Source: Cristatella mucedo | Lineage: Eukaryota > Bryozoa > Phylactolaemata > Cristatellidae | Direction of reading: 5' to 3' | Assembly: GCA_009760855.2 (NCBI GenBank) | Contig: WPIO01000164.1 | Location: 616,001-680,000 of the forward strand | DNA length: 64,000 nt | Shown here: positions 52,290-63,862 of the stretch, piece after piece | Position numbering within the stretch: position 1 is the stretch's first letter | How the letters are laid out: the number at the start of each line of letters is the position of its first letter | Translations under genes and position numbers: made by a program | Notes under the pieces: model-generated | The model's input: the letters and a program-made list of their open reading frames with translations, nothing else | The model's database searches: none | Told to the model about the DNA's origin: nothing

Positions 52290-52571
52290 TGTCCAGCTGC
52301 CGATTCTAGCACACCCGTTCTGACTTGCTGGTCAGCAGGCCTGTGCAGTTGGGCACTTAAGAGTAGGAGCACAACCCAACAGCTAGGCTTCTCTGCCGCG
52401 AGCTTCGCAGTTGCCGCACCACACCACTTCTCGCCGACTTACACTGACTCCCAGTGAACCAGTGCATCGACTTCAAGGTTCTGTCATACACTTTTAGCTT
52501 TTTCATTCTTTGATTCCAGCCTATCTAACAGATCTACTCCCCCACCAGGCTTGGCATCGTGCCATCGGATT
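52290..52571 (+). mobile_element. LINE-A copy, plus, cut off by next copy
   Basis: AGCACAACCCAACAGCTAGG, ACTTCTCGCCGACTTACACT, CTGATTCCAGCCTATCTAACA-like and CTACTCCCCCACCAGGC. It stops at GCCATCGGATTC where a minus LINE-A tail begins. Confidence 0.82.
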
Positions 52572-52760
52572 CTAATAATAATAATAATAATAATAATAAC
52601 AATACATTTTATATAGCATCCACAGAGAACTCAATCTCTTTCTAAGCGTTTTACATTTGCTTCATAGGAAGCACGATCGAATGGTTAGTGGTAGCGCGCT
52701 CAATAAACAACCAGAATAACGTGGTTAGGTATGGGGCACGTGGAGCTTCCAGGGAGTTAC
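52572..52760 (-). mobile_element. LINE-A 3' UTR, minus
   Basis: (TAA)n at 52572, then CACAGAGAACTCAATCTCTT, GCTTCATAGGAAGCACGATC and ATAACGTGGTTAGG. It has inserted into the preceding plus copy, the same arrangement as at 14995/14996. Confidence 0.85.
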
Positions 52761-52797
52761 GTTCTCTCTGAGCAGTGGGCAGTACTGTCTTCCCCCG

Positions 52798-52988
52798 TGA
52801 ATAAATAAATAAATAAATACAAGCTGATTTAACAGCCTCTTTTTGTATAGCGACAGAAGAGCCTTGACGGCTATCACCACCTCTTGCAGTGGCGATAAAG
52901 GATCGCCCACCACAGGATTCGAACCCACGACCTCGGGGCCGAGGTCATGAAAAGCAACCGCCCTAGCTAGTGAGCCATTACGGTTCAG
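52798..52988 (-). mobile_element. SINE-1 copy, best preserved, with (ATTT)n tail
   Basis: Read on the - strand: CTGAACCGTAATGGCTCACT, AGCTAGGGCGGTTGCTTTTC, then GTCGTGGGTTCGAATCCTGT carrying the pol III B box GGTTCGAATCC, GGGCGATCCTTTATCGCCAC, GGTGGTGATAGCCGTCAAGG, CTCTTCTGTCGCTATACAAA and AAGAGGCTGTTAAATCAGCT, ending in an (ATTT)n tail (52798-52819). The head is tRNA-like and the body is unrelated to tRNA. This is the reference copy for SINE-1. Confidence 0.88.
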
Positions 52989-53414
52989 AGGGAAGTCCTA
53001 GGCAGCCCGACCATACCCAACTCACAACACTTCTACTAGGGTGTCAGTAGTAAACTGGTGGTATTCTACCCAGGAAGTCGACTGCACAGGAGCGGAAGGA
53101 GGAGAATATGCGCTAGTTTAGCTGCTGGCTCCTCGGTAGCCACCAGTTAGGGGTTAGGGGAGGAACAGACAAGGGCCATCCTGATACTAGGAAGAGCTAG
53201 GAACGAAATCCTCATCCCCAGCCTCCAGACGGAAGAATCGTGGTTCCCTAACTCCCAGCGCTGTAGTCCTCTTTCTCTGCGCTATTATAGGCCCAATCAA
53301 GATTCGTTGATATCTGAAGATAATGAGGTGGAACCTATGAGGTATTTCCGCAGCCCCCTAGTGTGACGAACCCTAAGGGCATTTCTAATTAACGTGTTTT
53401 TACTCCCCACAGAG

Positions 53415-53495
53415 GGTATCGTTTAGCCATGCATCATATGAACCTCAAATCATTTGGAGACCGCGCCTTTAGTTCCTGTGCTCCCAGCGCTGGTT
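53415..53495 (+). mobile_element. LINE-A internal fragment
   Basis: CGTTTAGCCATGCATCATAT, GAACCTCAAATCATTTGGAG and ACCGCGCCTTTAGTTCCTGT (LKSFGDRAFSS block). Confidence 0.7.
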
Positions 53496-54429
53496 TAGAG
53501 GATGGACAACACGAACGAACCTGGCCAAGTTCGCCAGAGGCAGCACTCGATGAAAGGCTTCGCATGAAAGGCCCTTGGTGAGCTCAGCCCTGATAATAAC
53601 GACTCCCCACGATCAGCCTCATTCCTTCCACTAATCACGTGCTGGTTGGTAGGGCAGATGCCAGGGAATGCTAGCCTTGTTGGAGCACAAAGCCAGACCG
53701 TTGATGGTGCCCACATGCTTCCTATTTGGCCCAGCCTACGGTGGCAGTGGGCAGCAGCCACTGCGGTCACGCCCACAACCACATCGGCCACGCCCATAAA
53801 CATCACCAGGCACTGCTGGGCCGGTGAGCACACTGGTGGGTTATCATGAAATACATTCTTCAATGTGAAGAGGGAGGGTGGTTGAAACTTGCACTAACAG
53901 TGCACATCGCTTTGCTTTACCAACTCTTGCGTAACCGTAGCCGAATCAAAACAAAGGTTTCTACATGGAGTGCCTAAGAAATGAACTTGCACCCTATCCT
54001 TATCTTGCTGCTCGGAGGCACAGCCGAAGATCAAGCCAATGATGGCCGAGACTGCAGAAGTGGGCAAACTCGAAGGCGTGGCTAGCACTCCAGTCCGGCC
54101 TAACGACCCCTAGTTATTTATTGTTGGATCTAGCCTAATCGAATCGGGGTGGCTTTGTTCCCTTCATTAATGTTGGTTGCATCTCAAGCTGTGGCCTGTT
54201 TTATTTTTAGAACTCATGTCAGATGCTTGTAAGAAACAGAAGTGCCGACCGGTGAGAGATCATACATGTCTACCCCTACAATTACCGTGAGCTGTTGTGC
54301 ATCTGTTGTAACTGCTTGTTTATCTGGCCACCCCTACTCCACCATGCCCACTACTACTTTTTTCAAGCCTGGAGGGCCTTCTCGACCTCCTGAAATAATC
54401 TGAAGTAGCCTGAAAAATCTCCGATCCAC

Positions 54430-54595
54430 GGTGCAGAGTATCTAGAAAAGTGGCCGACTGATGATCCAAGACGGCCGAAATCCAGATATCGCCCCACTCA
54501 CAGTTGGCAATAGAGGATTTCGGCTGCACGACTCAAACCTACGACCACAGTCGTAAAGAAGCAGGAGCACGATACCCCAAGGCTAAGAGCTAACT
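54430..54595 (-). mobile_element. SINE-1-like copy, strongly diverged
   Basis: CACAGTTGGCAATAGAGGAT, GGCTGCACGACTCAAACCTA and CGACCACAGTCGTAAAGAAG keep the SINE-1 order around a weak B box. Confidence 0.4.
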
Positions 54596-54682
54596 AAACC
54601 TTGGCCCGTGTGGGCCAATCAATCGTACAAGGGCTGAAGGGTACACAGGTCTGCTCCTCCCAGCTGAACGTGTTCCTGTCGC

Positions 54683-54701
54683 GGGGGGGGGGGGGGGGGG
54701 G
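54683..54701 (+). repeat. Homopolymer of 19 G
   Basis: Uninterrupted G run, then TGTGTG. It may be an assembly-sensitive position. Confidence 0.97.
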
Positions 54702-55185
54702 TGTGTGAGGACCAGGTCCTGCTAGCAGCCTTACATCTAGAAGAAGCTAGTCAAGCAAGCAAGGCTTAGGCTGCCTCTGTGGCAGTACGTAGACTGCTGG
54801 CATTTACAGCAGCTCATCGCATGGATGAAGTGCAAAGAAACGCGTGCCGTGCTAGGCAAATATTCCTTAAATATTCCCTAATATCCTAAAGCTTAAATTC
54901 CTTAAATACATGGCTTCAAGGAAAATACTGCTGCTTCGGTCATCTTCCTGACCTACCTGGAAAAAGCAAATTGAAGAGTTTGCCAGGCCAGAATCTTGAT
55001 TTCTTCTGCTTCCTCGGGAGAGGGCATAGAAAACCACTTGATCCTACTCTCTGCTCCGGTTAACTTCAGTTGCAAGAGATTGGAAGGGGCATGAGGCCAC
55101 CTGCACCAGCAGCAGATGACAGCTTACTTACATGTGCAGGCAAATGCAAAAACAAATGGGAAGACACACACAGACACACGGCTCA

Positions 55186-55187
55186 TT

Positions 55188-55236
<49 letters not shown>
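55186..55236. repeat. (CA)n microsatellite
   Basis: About 24 CA units, then imperfect CACGTGCACA units. Confidence 0.98.
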
Positions 55237-55238
<2 letters not shown>

Positions 55239-55662
55239 ACACACACGTGCACACAGAACACGTACATAGCACACGCACGTTCTAGCAGCCTGCCAGAGGC
55301 AGCCAGCCTATGTCTCGCACGGTTATCGGGTTACTGCACGACTGCTGAGCAAGCATCAGGTGAGGGCTCAAAGTGTCAAGCATGCAGTAGAGCAGTCTCA
55401 CTAGAAATATCAGCGCAATCTTTGTTGCCGTGCCACGAGAAATCACCAATAACCCCCAGCTGCTCAGCACCAGACAAGCTAAGCATGATCGGGTGCTCAC
55501 TTGAGCGGACAGCCACGAGTGATGCGGCTGCCATGCATTCATAGCAGCCAGCAGCTACCAGGTTTGCCTGCACACTAGCTAACACTTGTCTCGCTAGCAG
55601 CTCATTGTGCCCAAGTCAGCTACACTTGTCCGAACTAGGCAGATGTTGCATTTGACTCGAGT

Positions 55663-55703
55663 TGCACCACCGGATAGCACCACCGGAGATAGCACCACCG
55701 GAG
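55663..55703. repeat. Short tandem repeat, 3 units
   Basis: CACCACCGGA recurs three times with GATAG spacers. Confidence 0.9.
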
Positions 55704-56342
55704 TGCTGCCTCTGGATGTGCTACCTAAGCACTTCCAGCAGCAGCCCAGACAGCTGGGCTCCTCAACAGAAACTCTTCAGCCTTAGCCACAGCTATGTGC
55801 AGGCCCATGGCTCTGTGGTCGATTTACCAATAGACACATATGTGCATGACCCCTGACTCATCAAGCTTTAAACAGCATGCAAAGCAGAACTTGTAATATT
55901 AATAATGATAACACGGCGCTCTTATAGCACTCTGATGCAGGTGATTTACAACTTGCTGCCTACTGCCTTCCATAGAGGTACGGTAGCTTTGCTGTCCTGC
56001 AATGCACACTGTGCCAACTAATGTTGGCTAATGTTGATGTTTGCACATTTTTGGAGAGCAGGTAGCTCGGAGCCAGTCTGATTTCGTTACACCGAGTCTA
56101 GCCCCCCCCCCCCCTATAGGCCAGCCAGGATTGGCCCAAAGAAGGAGCCTGACCCTGGGCTTTTTCAGAGACAGCTTGTCCTAGGAAGGCAAAAGGGAAC
56201 GCCGGGAAGAATCGACCAATAATACCCCTGCGTGCAGCAGTCTATCCGACGGTCCTGCCACACCCCCTAACTGGTCCAACTAGCTCTGCAAGCCTCTCTG
56301 CTTGACCAGGCACACACACGGGCATGAGAACAGGGCAGAGTA

Positions 56343-56690
56343 GTTGTAATAATGATAAAAATAATGAAACTTTTAATGCACTTTGATCTTGGCCTTAAGG
56401 CCGAGAAGCGATTTACAAGAGAACCGAATCTCCTTTTGGGCACAAATGCTCAAACGGTGCTTGTCAGTTGGTTTTGTAGCTATAAAAATGCACAAATTCT
56501 GTGCACACAATATATATAGACAACTCGCAGGTACAAGGGTCAAAGGTTATTAGGAGCAAGCAGGTTTTTAGCTTCTTTTTTGGATGCTGTCAAATCAGGT
56601 GGCCTGAAGTCGGCCAGAATTGAGTTCCATGATGCTTCGAGCGCATGGAAACTAAAAGTGCCCTCTCCGTTCGTTCGTTAGATAGGCACG
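56343..56690 (-). mobile_element. LINE-C: third LINE family, 3' end
   Basis: AT-rich tail (TAATGATAAAAATAATG) at 56343. The 3' UTR contains GCACTTTGATCTTGGCCTTA, not seen in LINE-A or B. The ORF end on the - strand reads GTFSFHALEASWNSILADFR, PPDLTASKKKLKTCLLL, with the same W.SI...R...L..FKK.LK layout as LINE-A. A tip at 55895-55990 (AATAATGATAACACGGCGCT) may be related. Confidence 0.6.
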
Positions 56691-57273
56691 ACCGAGTGAC
56701 CCGAGTCAGATGAGCCGGCGGTGTGTGCTGAGGGGCTGCGCGATTCGACAGTACATGTTACCAACGAGCCGACCGGAGCAAGAGAACTAACCGAGGTCCA
56801 CAGGTGCCTGGCAGGCAGCACTTCGATGTCGATGCCAGTGCAGATCGCTGAGAAGGAAGGCAAGCAAGCAAGCTCACACCCACACAGCTGCCCGGCAGCT
56901 ACTGGGCGCTCTCTGGCTCGCGCCTGCCCCAACCGCAGTCGCTCCGACGAGCTTCGTACTGTGGCTGACAACGAGCAGGAGGTACAAGACACTGGCCGAT
57001 ACTCAGGAGGACCTGGGGGGGGGGGAGGCCGGGAGACGATGCTAGCAGGCAGCTGAGCACTGATTGCAAATCAGAGCAAAGCAGACAGCCACTTGGTGAC
57101 ATGTCATAGTCATGCGATAGCGACGACAAGGACAAAGCTGGGAGCGCCGAGAGTAGGCTCTGCACAGACTGAGCTAGAGCCAGCTCTGACAGCAGTCTCC
57201 TCCTCCTCCTCCTCCTCATCCTTTTGGCAGCCAATAGAAATAGCATTTTTTGTGAGGAACTTATCCCGCAGGC

Positions 57274-57320
57274 CATGCAACGACAACTTCTCTTCATGGC
57301 TGACTCTGGTGCATACTTTT
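57274..57320 (+). repeat. 47-bp direct repeat, left copy
   Basis: CATGCAACGACAACTTCTCT to GTGCATACTTTT; the right copy is at 57812-57858 with a few mismatches. Confidence 0.9.
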
Positions 57321-57456
57321 TAAATCATAACAATAGCCCCAACTGAATATGACACAGACGGTGCAGTATAAATACGCTGGGGTACGGATATTCCCCCTGG
57401 ACGTCACCCCCCCCCGACATTTCCCCTGGGGAAGGACATTCCCCCCAGGTGTATGG

Positions 57457-57657
57457 TTTACCTCAACTGCTCTCCTAACTCTGCTATGCTTTCCCACTTT
57501 CTCTTTGTTGCGTGAGACGAAGTCTGTTGGCTACCGAATGCGTACCGAAAGCCGCTTAGGCTGTGAGTGTGCTATACAAAACTCTCCTGCGTAACACCCA
57601 CATGGTCTTTATGACTTTGTGGAGTTACTGACGGAGATACATTACATTACATTACAT
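57457..57657 (+). mobile_element. LINE-B 3' end
   Basis: TTACCTCAACTGCTCTCCTA, LLRETKSVGYRMRTESRLGC in frame, the 3' UTR and (ACATT)4. It abuts the TTTAGGG tract. Confidence 0.92.
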
Positions 57658-57802
57658 TTAGGGTTTAGGTTTTAGGGTTTAGTGTTAAGGGTTTTAGGGC
57701 TTTTAGGGTTAGGGTTTAGAGTTTAGGGTTTTTTAGGGTTTAGCATTTAGGGTTTTTAGGGTTAATCGTTTAGGGTTTAGAGTTTAGGGTTTAGGTTTTA
57801 GC
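57658..57802 (+). repeat. Degenerate TTTAGGG-type telomere-like tract
   Basis: About 145 bases of TTTAGGG and TTTTAGGG/TTAGGG variants with interruptions (GTTTAGTGTTAAGG, TTAGCATTTAGG). It starts directly at the (ACATT)n tail of a LINE-B copy. The heptamer TTTAGGG is the plant-type telomere unit; the common animal unit is TTAGGG. Confidence 0.9.
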
Positions 57803-57811
57803 CGCGCCGCT

Positions 57812-58090
57812 CATGCAACGACAACTTCTCTTCCTAGCCGACTCTGGTGCATGCTTTTCGGCGGTCCTGCAAAGCTACTGCCATGCCAGCCACCGATTCG
57901 ACTGCCCTACCGACTCGACTATGCCTCTCAGTTGCTCCTGGTTGCATGAGATTGAGTCTGCTGTGGCTAATGCGAGCACAACCGAACGTGGCTTTAGCGT
58001 GGAGTTAGCGAGCTATAGAAAACTATCCAGCGCAGCACCCACCCACTCAGTCCTTTTGGCTTCGAGGAGCTACACGGTGGTAGGAGGCAC
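57812..58090 (+). mobile_element. LINE-B-like relic, distinct subfamily
   Basis: The frame MQRQLLFLADSGACFSAVLQ, SYCHASHRFDCPTDSTMPLS and CSWLHEIESAVANASTTERG aligns with the LINE-B end (NDNYSPTADYGTSFSAVLSC ... LLRETKSV...RTESHLG). No 3' tail recognised. The first 47 bases are the right copy of the 57274 direct repeat. Confidence 0.55.
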
Positions 58091-58454
58091 ACTGCTCGTA
58101 CATGCAAGCAAGCACTACCACTACTGCCTGCTTTTGGCGTCAGCAAGCTTCTTCGCGAATGTAAGAAACGTTTACTTCTACTACGAATGCAGGATCGCAT
58201 TCGTCATCAGTCCGATAGCCGAGCAGAAAATGAAAAAGAAAAATGCATCAGAACGACACGGGGGAGGGGGAGGAGCAGGACCCCGTGACCAAAGAACCAC
58301 GGTGGAGAAGCAAAAAGCTATTAACGATTCGGCTTCGGCTAAAGTAAACTGCCGACAGAACTGGAAAGGAAAGATCAGCGGCCGGCGCAGTGGCCTCTGA
58401 TAGCCGCGGCCGGTAGAGCGATATTGGTCGGTCAGATTGAGCCCCTCCACCGCC

Positions 58455-58796
<342 letters not shown>

Positions 58797-58872
58797 CCCC
58801 AAGGAAGGTAAGAGGCTAGGCAGGTAGCTCGACGGCAGGCGCCAACGGCTACGACGGCTCGCAGAGCCTTAC

Positions 58873-59079
58873 CTGTCTTGCGGCTGGCGCCCTGCTTGTG
58901 TGTCCTGCGGCTTCGAGCAGCAGCAGCTGCTGCTGCTGCTGCACTAGCAAGAGCTGGCTGGCAGCGGCTGCGGCCTTGCGGCAGCCGACGAATCACTTTG
59001 TGGCCTGCCTGGGAACCGCTGGGGCTCGGGCGCTGGCTGCCTGCCTGCCTGCAGCCTGCTCGGCTGCTAGCAAAGCCTC
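58873..59079 (-). CDS. Candidate exon with strong donor, basic/Ala-rich
   Basis: The - strand block lies between CTGACCTGTTGCAG and CAAGACAG|GTAAGG (strong donor), 69 codons, entering in phase 2 or 0 and leaving in phase 1. It reads GFASSRAGCRQAGSQRPSPS, GSQAGHKVIRRLPQGRSRCQ, PALASAAAAAAAAARSRRTH and KQGASRKTG. The poly-Ala and GC-rich codons resemble the RhoGEF exons on the same strand, but no family is recognisable and another frame is also open for part of it. Confidence 0.25.
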
Positions 59080-59599
59080 CTGCAACAGGTCAGCCTGAAG
59101 CTGCCACCGGCAGCTGCCTGACCCCGGTCGTCGACGGGTGGCGCGACTCGGCGGATCTGAATCAGCAGCGTAATTCAATAAGACAGTCTCACGGTCCCAT
59201 CACCTCGGCCTTTGGATCTATCGAGATTGGAGAGACCGAAAAATGCAACCATTCTGGTCGACTGAGCAGCAGCCAGCCACGTAATCTGTCCTACAGTTGT
59301 AGTCAGTAATTGGCTAACCCGTGGGCCACCAAGGAGCTCATTGTAAAGTGCATCAAAAACATGTTTATCAAAGGCTGCTGCTGCAAACGAGCTCTAGTCC
59401 TAACGGCACTCCTGCTAGGTCGAGGGGGTGGTGGGTGGTGGCTGCCTGCGATGGCTGCTCTTTGGGAGGGACGAGCTTACCAGTTCAATTAGCAGCCAGC
59501 CACCCCCCTCGGCCAGCAGTCCAAAGCCCTTGCGGCCCGATAGTGGATGGTTACGTGCATACTAGCTGGGCAAGCATAATTTCAATCTTTCTCGCATTA

Positions 59600-59722
59600 A
59601 CCGTCAGGCGATTGAGTCACAAAAATTCTCGAGCTCATCGGTTCAATTTCTACAGCAGTAAGTCCTTAACTTATAGCTGGCTCTTATGCTTCTGGTGCTA
59701 TGCAAATGAGGCTGTCGAATGA
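59600..59722 (+). mobile_element. SINE-1-like fragment, diverged
   Basis: GAGCTCATCGGTTCAATTTC (B-box-like GGTTCAATTTC) and GCTATGCAAATGAGGCTGTC then GAATGA keep the SINE-1 order. Confidence 0.4.
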
Positions 59723-59897
59723 TCTCATCTCCACTTTACCTTGTGCATTGCAAAGTTGAGCCACCGAGCAAAGACATCGATAAACAGTCACAAAATTATA
59801 GTTGTTACTAAATTCAAACTAAATATAAATGACGTCGGAGGAAGAGGCGAGTCCATCGTGTTGCATTGCCATCTGAGCCTTAGCTTGCCTCAGTTTA

Positions 59898-59991
59898 TGT
59901 ATATGTATGTATCCATATATCCATATATCCATATACACACACACATATATATATATATATATATGTGTGTATACATATACATACACACACG
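59898..59991. repeat. Compound TATG / ATCC / (CA)n / (TA)n microsatellite
   Basis: TATGTATG, CCATATAT repeats, CACACA, (AT)n and back to CACACA over about 95 bases. Confidence 0.95.
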
Positions 59992-62900
59992 AGTGCCTCG
60001 AAAGAGTGTTTTGAGATCCGACCTGTCTCTCGGCCGATTTTTTGCTTTCACTTGAGAGCTAAAATTCGGGCTACAAGCTGTATATGGCTAAATAACCACC
60101 GTATACGGATACACTCAACCACAGGAATATACAAGTATATGCATGCATGCAGGCACACAATCATGCAACCAGGATTGCTTTGCCAAACTGCTCCCTGAGG
60201 GGGAGGACCTACGTGATGGTACAGCCGGTATCAGCTGGCTCCACAGGAAACCGTGGCTTGGAGATGTGTTCCCACTGATGGCTTGAGTGACTTGCTCCCC
60301 GAGAGAGGCCATCAGTGTTGGGCAATTAAAAAGCCAGCAGGCAGGACACTGGCCACCAGCAAAGCAGGACGATGCAACTAATCACCTCGGCCGACATCAT
60401 CCTCAGCTCTGACCTCCCTGGGGTCCATGGCTCAGGCAACTGCAGCCAACAGCTTACACGAACAAGCCCAACCTTCAGGAAGAGGGCAATGGAATGGATG
60501 CCTCAACAGCTAGGCTGCATTGGGAGGACAACGACACCAGAACAAACCGGTCCCATTCCCAAAGCAGGTGCACTGTGATGCAAAAGGTCTGTACCATCCA
60601 TCGCCGGTGATAGATTATTTTCAGCATGCAACCCTGACTGCAAAAGGAGCATAAAACCGGCAAGATGCATACATGCAGTAAGTAGATTCCTCACTTGGGC
60701 CCAACCAGCTGGGGGGTGGGGGGTTGCGCTTACATCCGAAATGAGGCGGCAAGGACCTCTCGTATCTTACTTGGCCCAAACTCGCAGAAGCCACTCGGCC
60801 GATCTGCCTGCAGGTACTGTACCCATGTTACCACTAACAAAGTGACATCTTATTGTGGGATCAAAGCACATATAAAGAAGTGTCATTTGCATAAAAATGA
60901 AAGACTGTGCCGCACTTTGGCGATCACGTCGGCGACTATAAGGAGACTATAAATTGCAAAAAAGTAGACCGACCCCTAGGGTGGCTTGCCCTTAAGAGCC
61001 TGACACGAAGCAGAGAGCTCGGGCTCTGCCTGCCTGCCTTCGCACTGTTGCTTCGGTCAGTGATGGAAGAGGTCTTTGCCCAGCCACTCCACCCACTGAC
61101 AGCCACGGTCTGCAGTCACCGGCCGACACAATAGATGCCACACAGGCTGACAGGCAGATAGGATGGGGGGCAGCCGATGCCGGCTTGGAACGAGCTCGGG
61201 CTCAAAGGAGCCAGATCGAACAGCGGAGGAATAGTGCTCGCGGCGCGCGCGAGAGCAAACAGCCACGGCACTGCTGTACATCGCTCGTCAAGCAGAACCA
61301 AAGGCCGGTAAAAGAGAGGCGGCTATGCGCCACGAGTCGATGGCCGCGATTCGGCACACGAGGCAGCACACGCCCACTGTGGCTGCAGCAGCTGCTGCTC
61401 AAGCCCTCGGCTCCTACAGACCAAGGCGTCCTCGCTGCTTCCCCTCTGAGTTCCAGCGCTGGAGTGGCTGCTGGCTGCTCTCAGCTGCCACTTTCAAGTG
61501 GCTCAACCGGCCCATGCACGCTGAGTCGCTGCTGGCCAGATGCAATAGAAGCCACCCTGGTCCCTACCAGTGGCAGAAGTCACAGGACTCTCTGACTGGA
61601 TGATGGCCGATGGCAAGTTTTGTCGGGCAAAACGGAGGCGAATTGATCCAGGGATAATAATAGTGTTAGCGACTTTACAATGCTCCAAGAGAAAGTCTCT
61701 CAGAGTCTACAGATCATCGGCTTTCCATGCTTGCGCAGACATGAGACTCTGGGGGCATGGCGTAGTCACATGGTTCCACCCCAGCCTGACTCAGGTGCCG
61801 ATCTGCCCACCCAATGGGCATGTGACCGTATTCTTGCCACTCTTCTCACTTGCTGCCTATCCACCGGCCCGTGTTGGCAATAGTCGTTCTCTTTCTCTTG
61901 CACGTTGAGACCCTCACAAATCTTCTGTCCGGCTAGCTTTGCGATAGATACTAGCACACGGCAGTTAGTAATTGAAGTACACCTCTGTCGTGTGAAAGTA
62001 CGCTAGACATATTAATTCATTGCAAGTTGCTAAGCTGTTTAAAACTTGCAAACACTTGGGGCAACAGCACAGCTTAAGCCAATTGTGCAAGGCCCGACGA
62101 AGGCCACCCAAACCTCTCTCATTGGCTGGATGTGCAAACATGCAGCACTTAGTAAGAGCTGCTGTCTTGCACAGTGCATCGTGCTTTCGGATGCTGGATG
62201 CATGGAAAACACTGAGCCAAACTGGGCTAACCTACCTAACCCGGAGACAGTTATACAAATTAACAACGTCTGCATTCTGCATGCAGGCAACAATTATATG
62301 ACAAGCTATGTGGTTTATCAGCAGCTGAGAGCTATTTTCCCTCAAAAATCAGCGACCCGAGGCATTGCATATATATTGGCTCTTTGAGTTGCTAGCAGCA
62401 GCTTTAGCGACCAGCTCCAGACACCGACCCTACGCGGAGCCGTGCCACACCTTTTTTCTAGCTAGCTGGACACTGACTCACAAATCGCTCTGACAGCCCG
62501 GGCCATTGGTCGGAAGGGTGGGGACTCTACAAAAAGCATCTGGTTCAAAGTAATGCAAACAGTTTATTTTTGGAAGTGTTAGCCAGCACCAGCACACTAA
62601 AAGAACTTAAGATGACAGCCGGTGTAGGTATTTGTGTGTCTCTGCATATAGGTGAACATGTGTGTGTCACCATGTGTCTGTATCTGTTTGTGCACATGCA
62701 TATGTGCCGGCATGCCTGTGTATCTGTGTGTCTTTATCTGTGAGTGTGTGCGTGCTAGCGCATGCGAGTGCATGCGAGCACAGGCTCGCAAGAAGGCATC
62801 GGGTTAGCTCTCACTTTTTCAAGCCCGGGCACATTAGCATGGCTCAGTTAAGTCAGCACATAGCCAAACACAAGTGGTGCAACTGCAAATTATTGCAATG

Positions 62901-63723
62901 ATAATAATAAGTCGGCAATAGCACCTTATGAGATAAAAAATCGCCATCCAGGCACCCTACAACTTCCTGCAGCTTAACAATGACCATGGGTATGCAAAGT
63001 GCCAGGTTTTGACGAGCTTGCGAAATTACGCGAAGTGGGTATCATAATTAGACAAGCGAGCAAAATCACACACACAAAGTTATTCAGGGGCCGTCGGGTA
63101 GTGGGACTCCTGGTTAGTAGCGTGCATTGAATCATGCACAGGTGAGCAAATAGATGAACACGGACGAAAACGACAAGTTCAAAAAGGGGCAAAGGAAAAG
63201 CAAGCCTCTTTAGCTGAGACGCATCTAGATGCATCTTTGGCTGAGATTGTAATTGTCCAATGACAATACAGAGGATGACAGAAACCGAAAAAGAGATCAA
63301 AACTTAGGATGCACACAAACTTACGGACCGATCGCCAAAGGATTTCAATTTTGTGCGAGCATTATGATGGGCACGTGGTGATGACTGGGAGTGGCGCTGA
63401 CAGTAATACCGAGCTGCGTGAATAAGGAGAAAGCTCTTGAAAAAGTTCGGGCCAACGTCACAGCTCCATTGCACTCATCCCACCAAGTATACATTGGGAC
63501 ACTCAAGCAAGAACGACGGCTGTGCACCTATGCATCCTCGTCAATAGTAGTAAAAAGCCGAGGGTTCTAGGTGATTGACAGGCTGTTCCATAATAAGTAG
63601 CCAATTCACGGACAGCATTGATGCCTGAAGTATCAGAAAGAAAAGGAGACCAGCCGGTGAAGGGACTGGCTAGAAAGTGGCAGCAGCAGCAGAGGCAATG
63701 AAAAAATATGAAATAAAAACACA

Positions 63724-63862
63724 TAATGAATTTGCATATCACCCAAAGAGAACTTAATCTCTATCCAGGTGCATCGCATATGCCGCAGCCGGTCTTGGGC
63801 TCACAATGTTGGTCATCAAAGGCGGGCACCAAGGGCGAAACCAGCGCCGCGTGCCAAGAAGG
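63724..63862 (-). mobile_element. SINE-2 copy
   Basis: ATAATGAATTTGCATATCAC, CAAAGAGAACTTAATCTCTA, TGCATCGCATATGCCGCAGC and GGTCATCAAAGGCGGGCACC: SINE-2 read from its 3' end, head diverged. Confidence 0.7.

Noticed and set aside
52798-52988. A true tRNA gene at the GGTTCGAATCC box
   Set aside because: The sequence is repeated many times with a non-tRNA body and tail, so it is a SINE.
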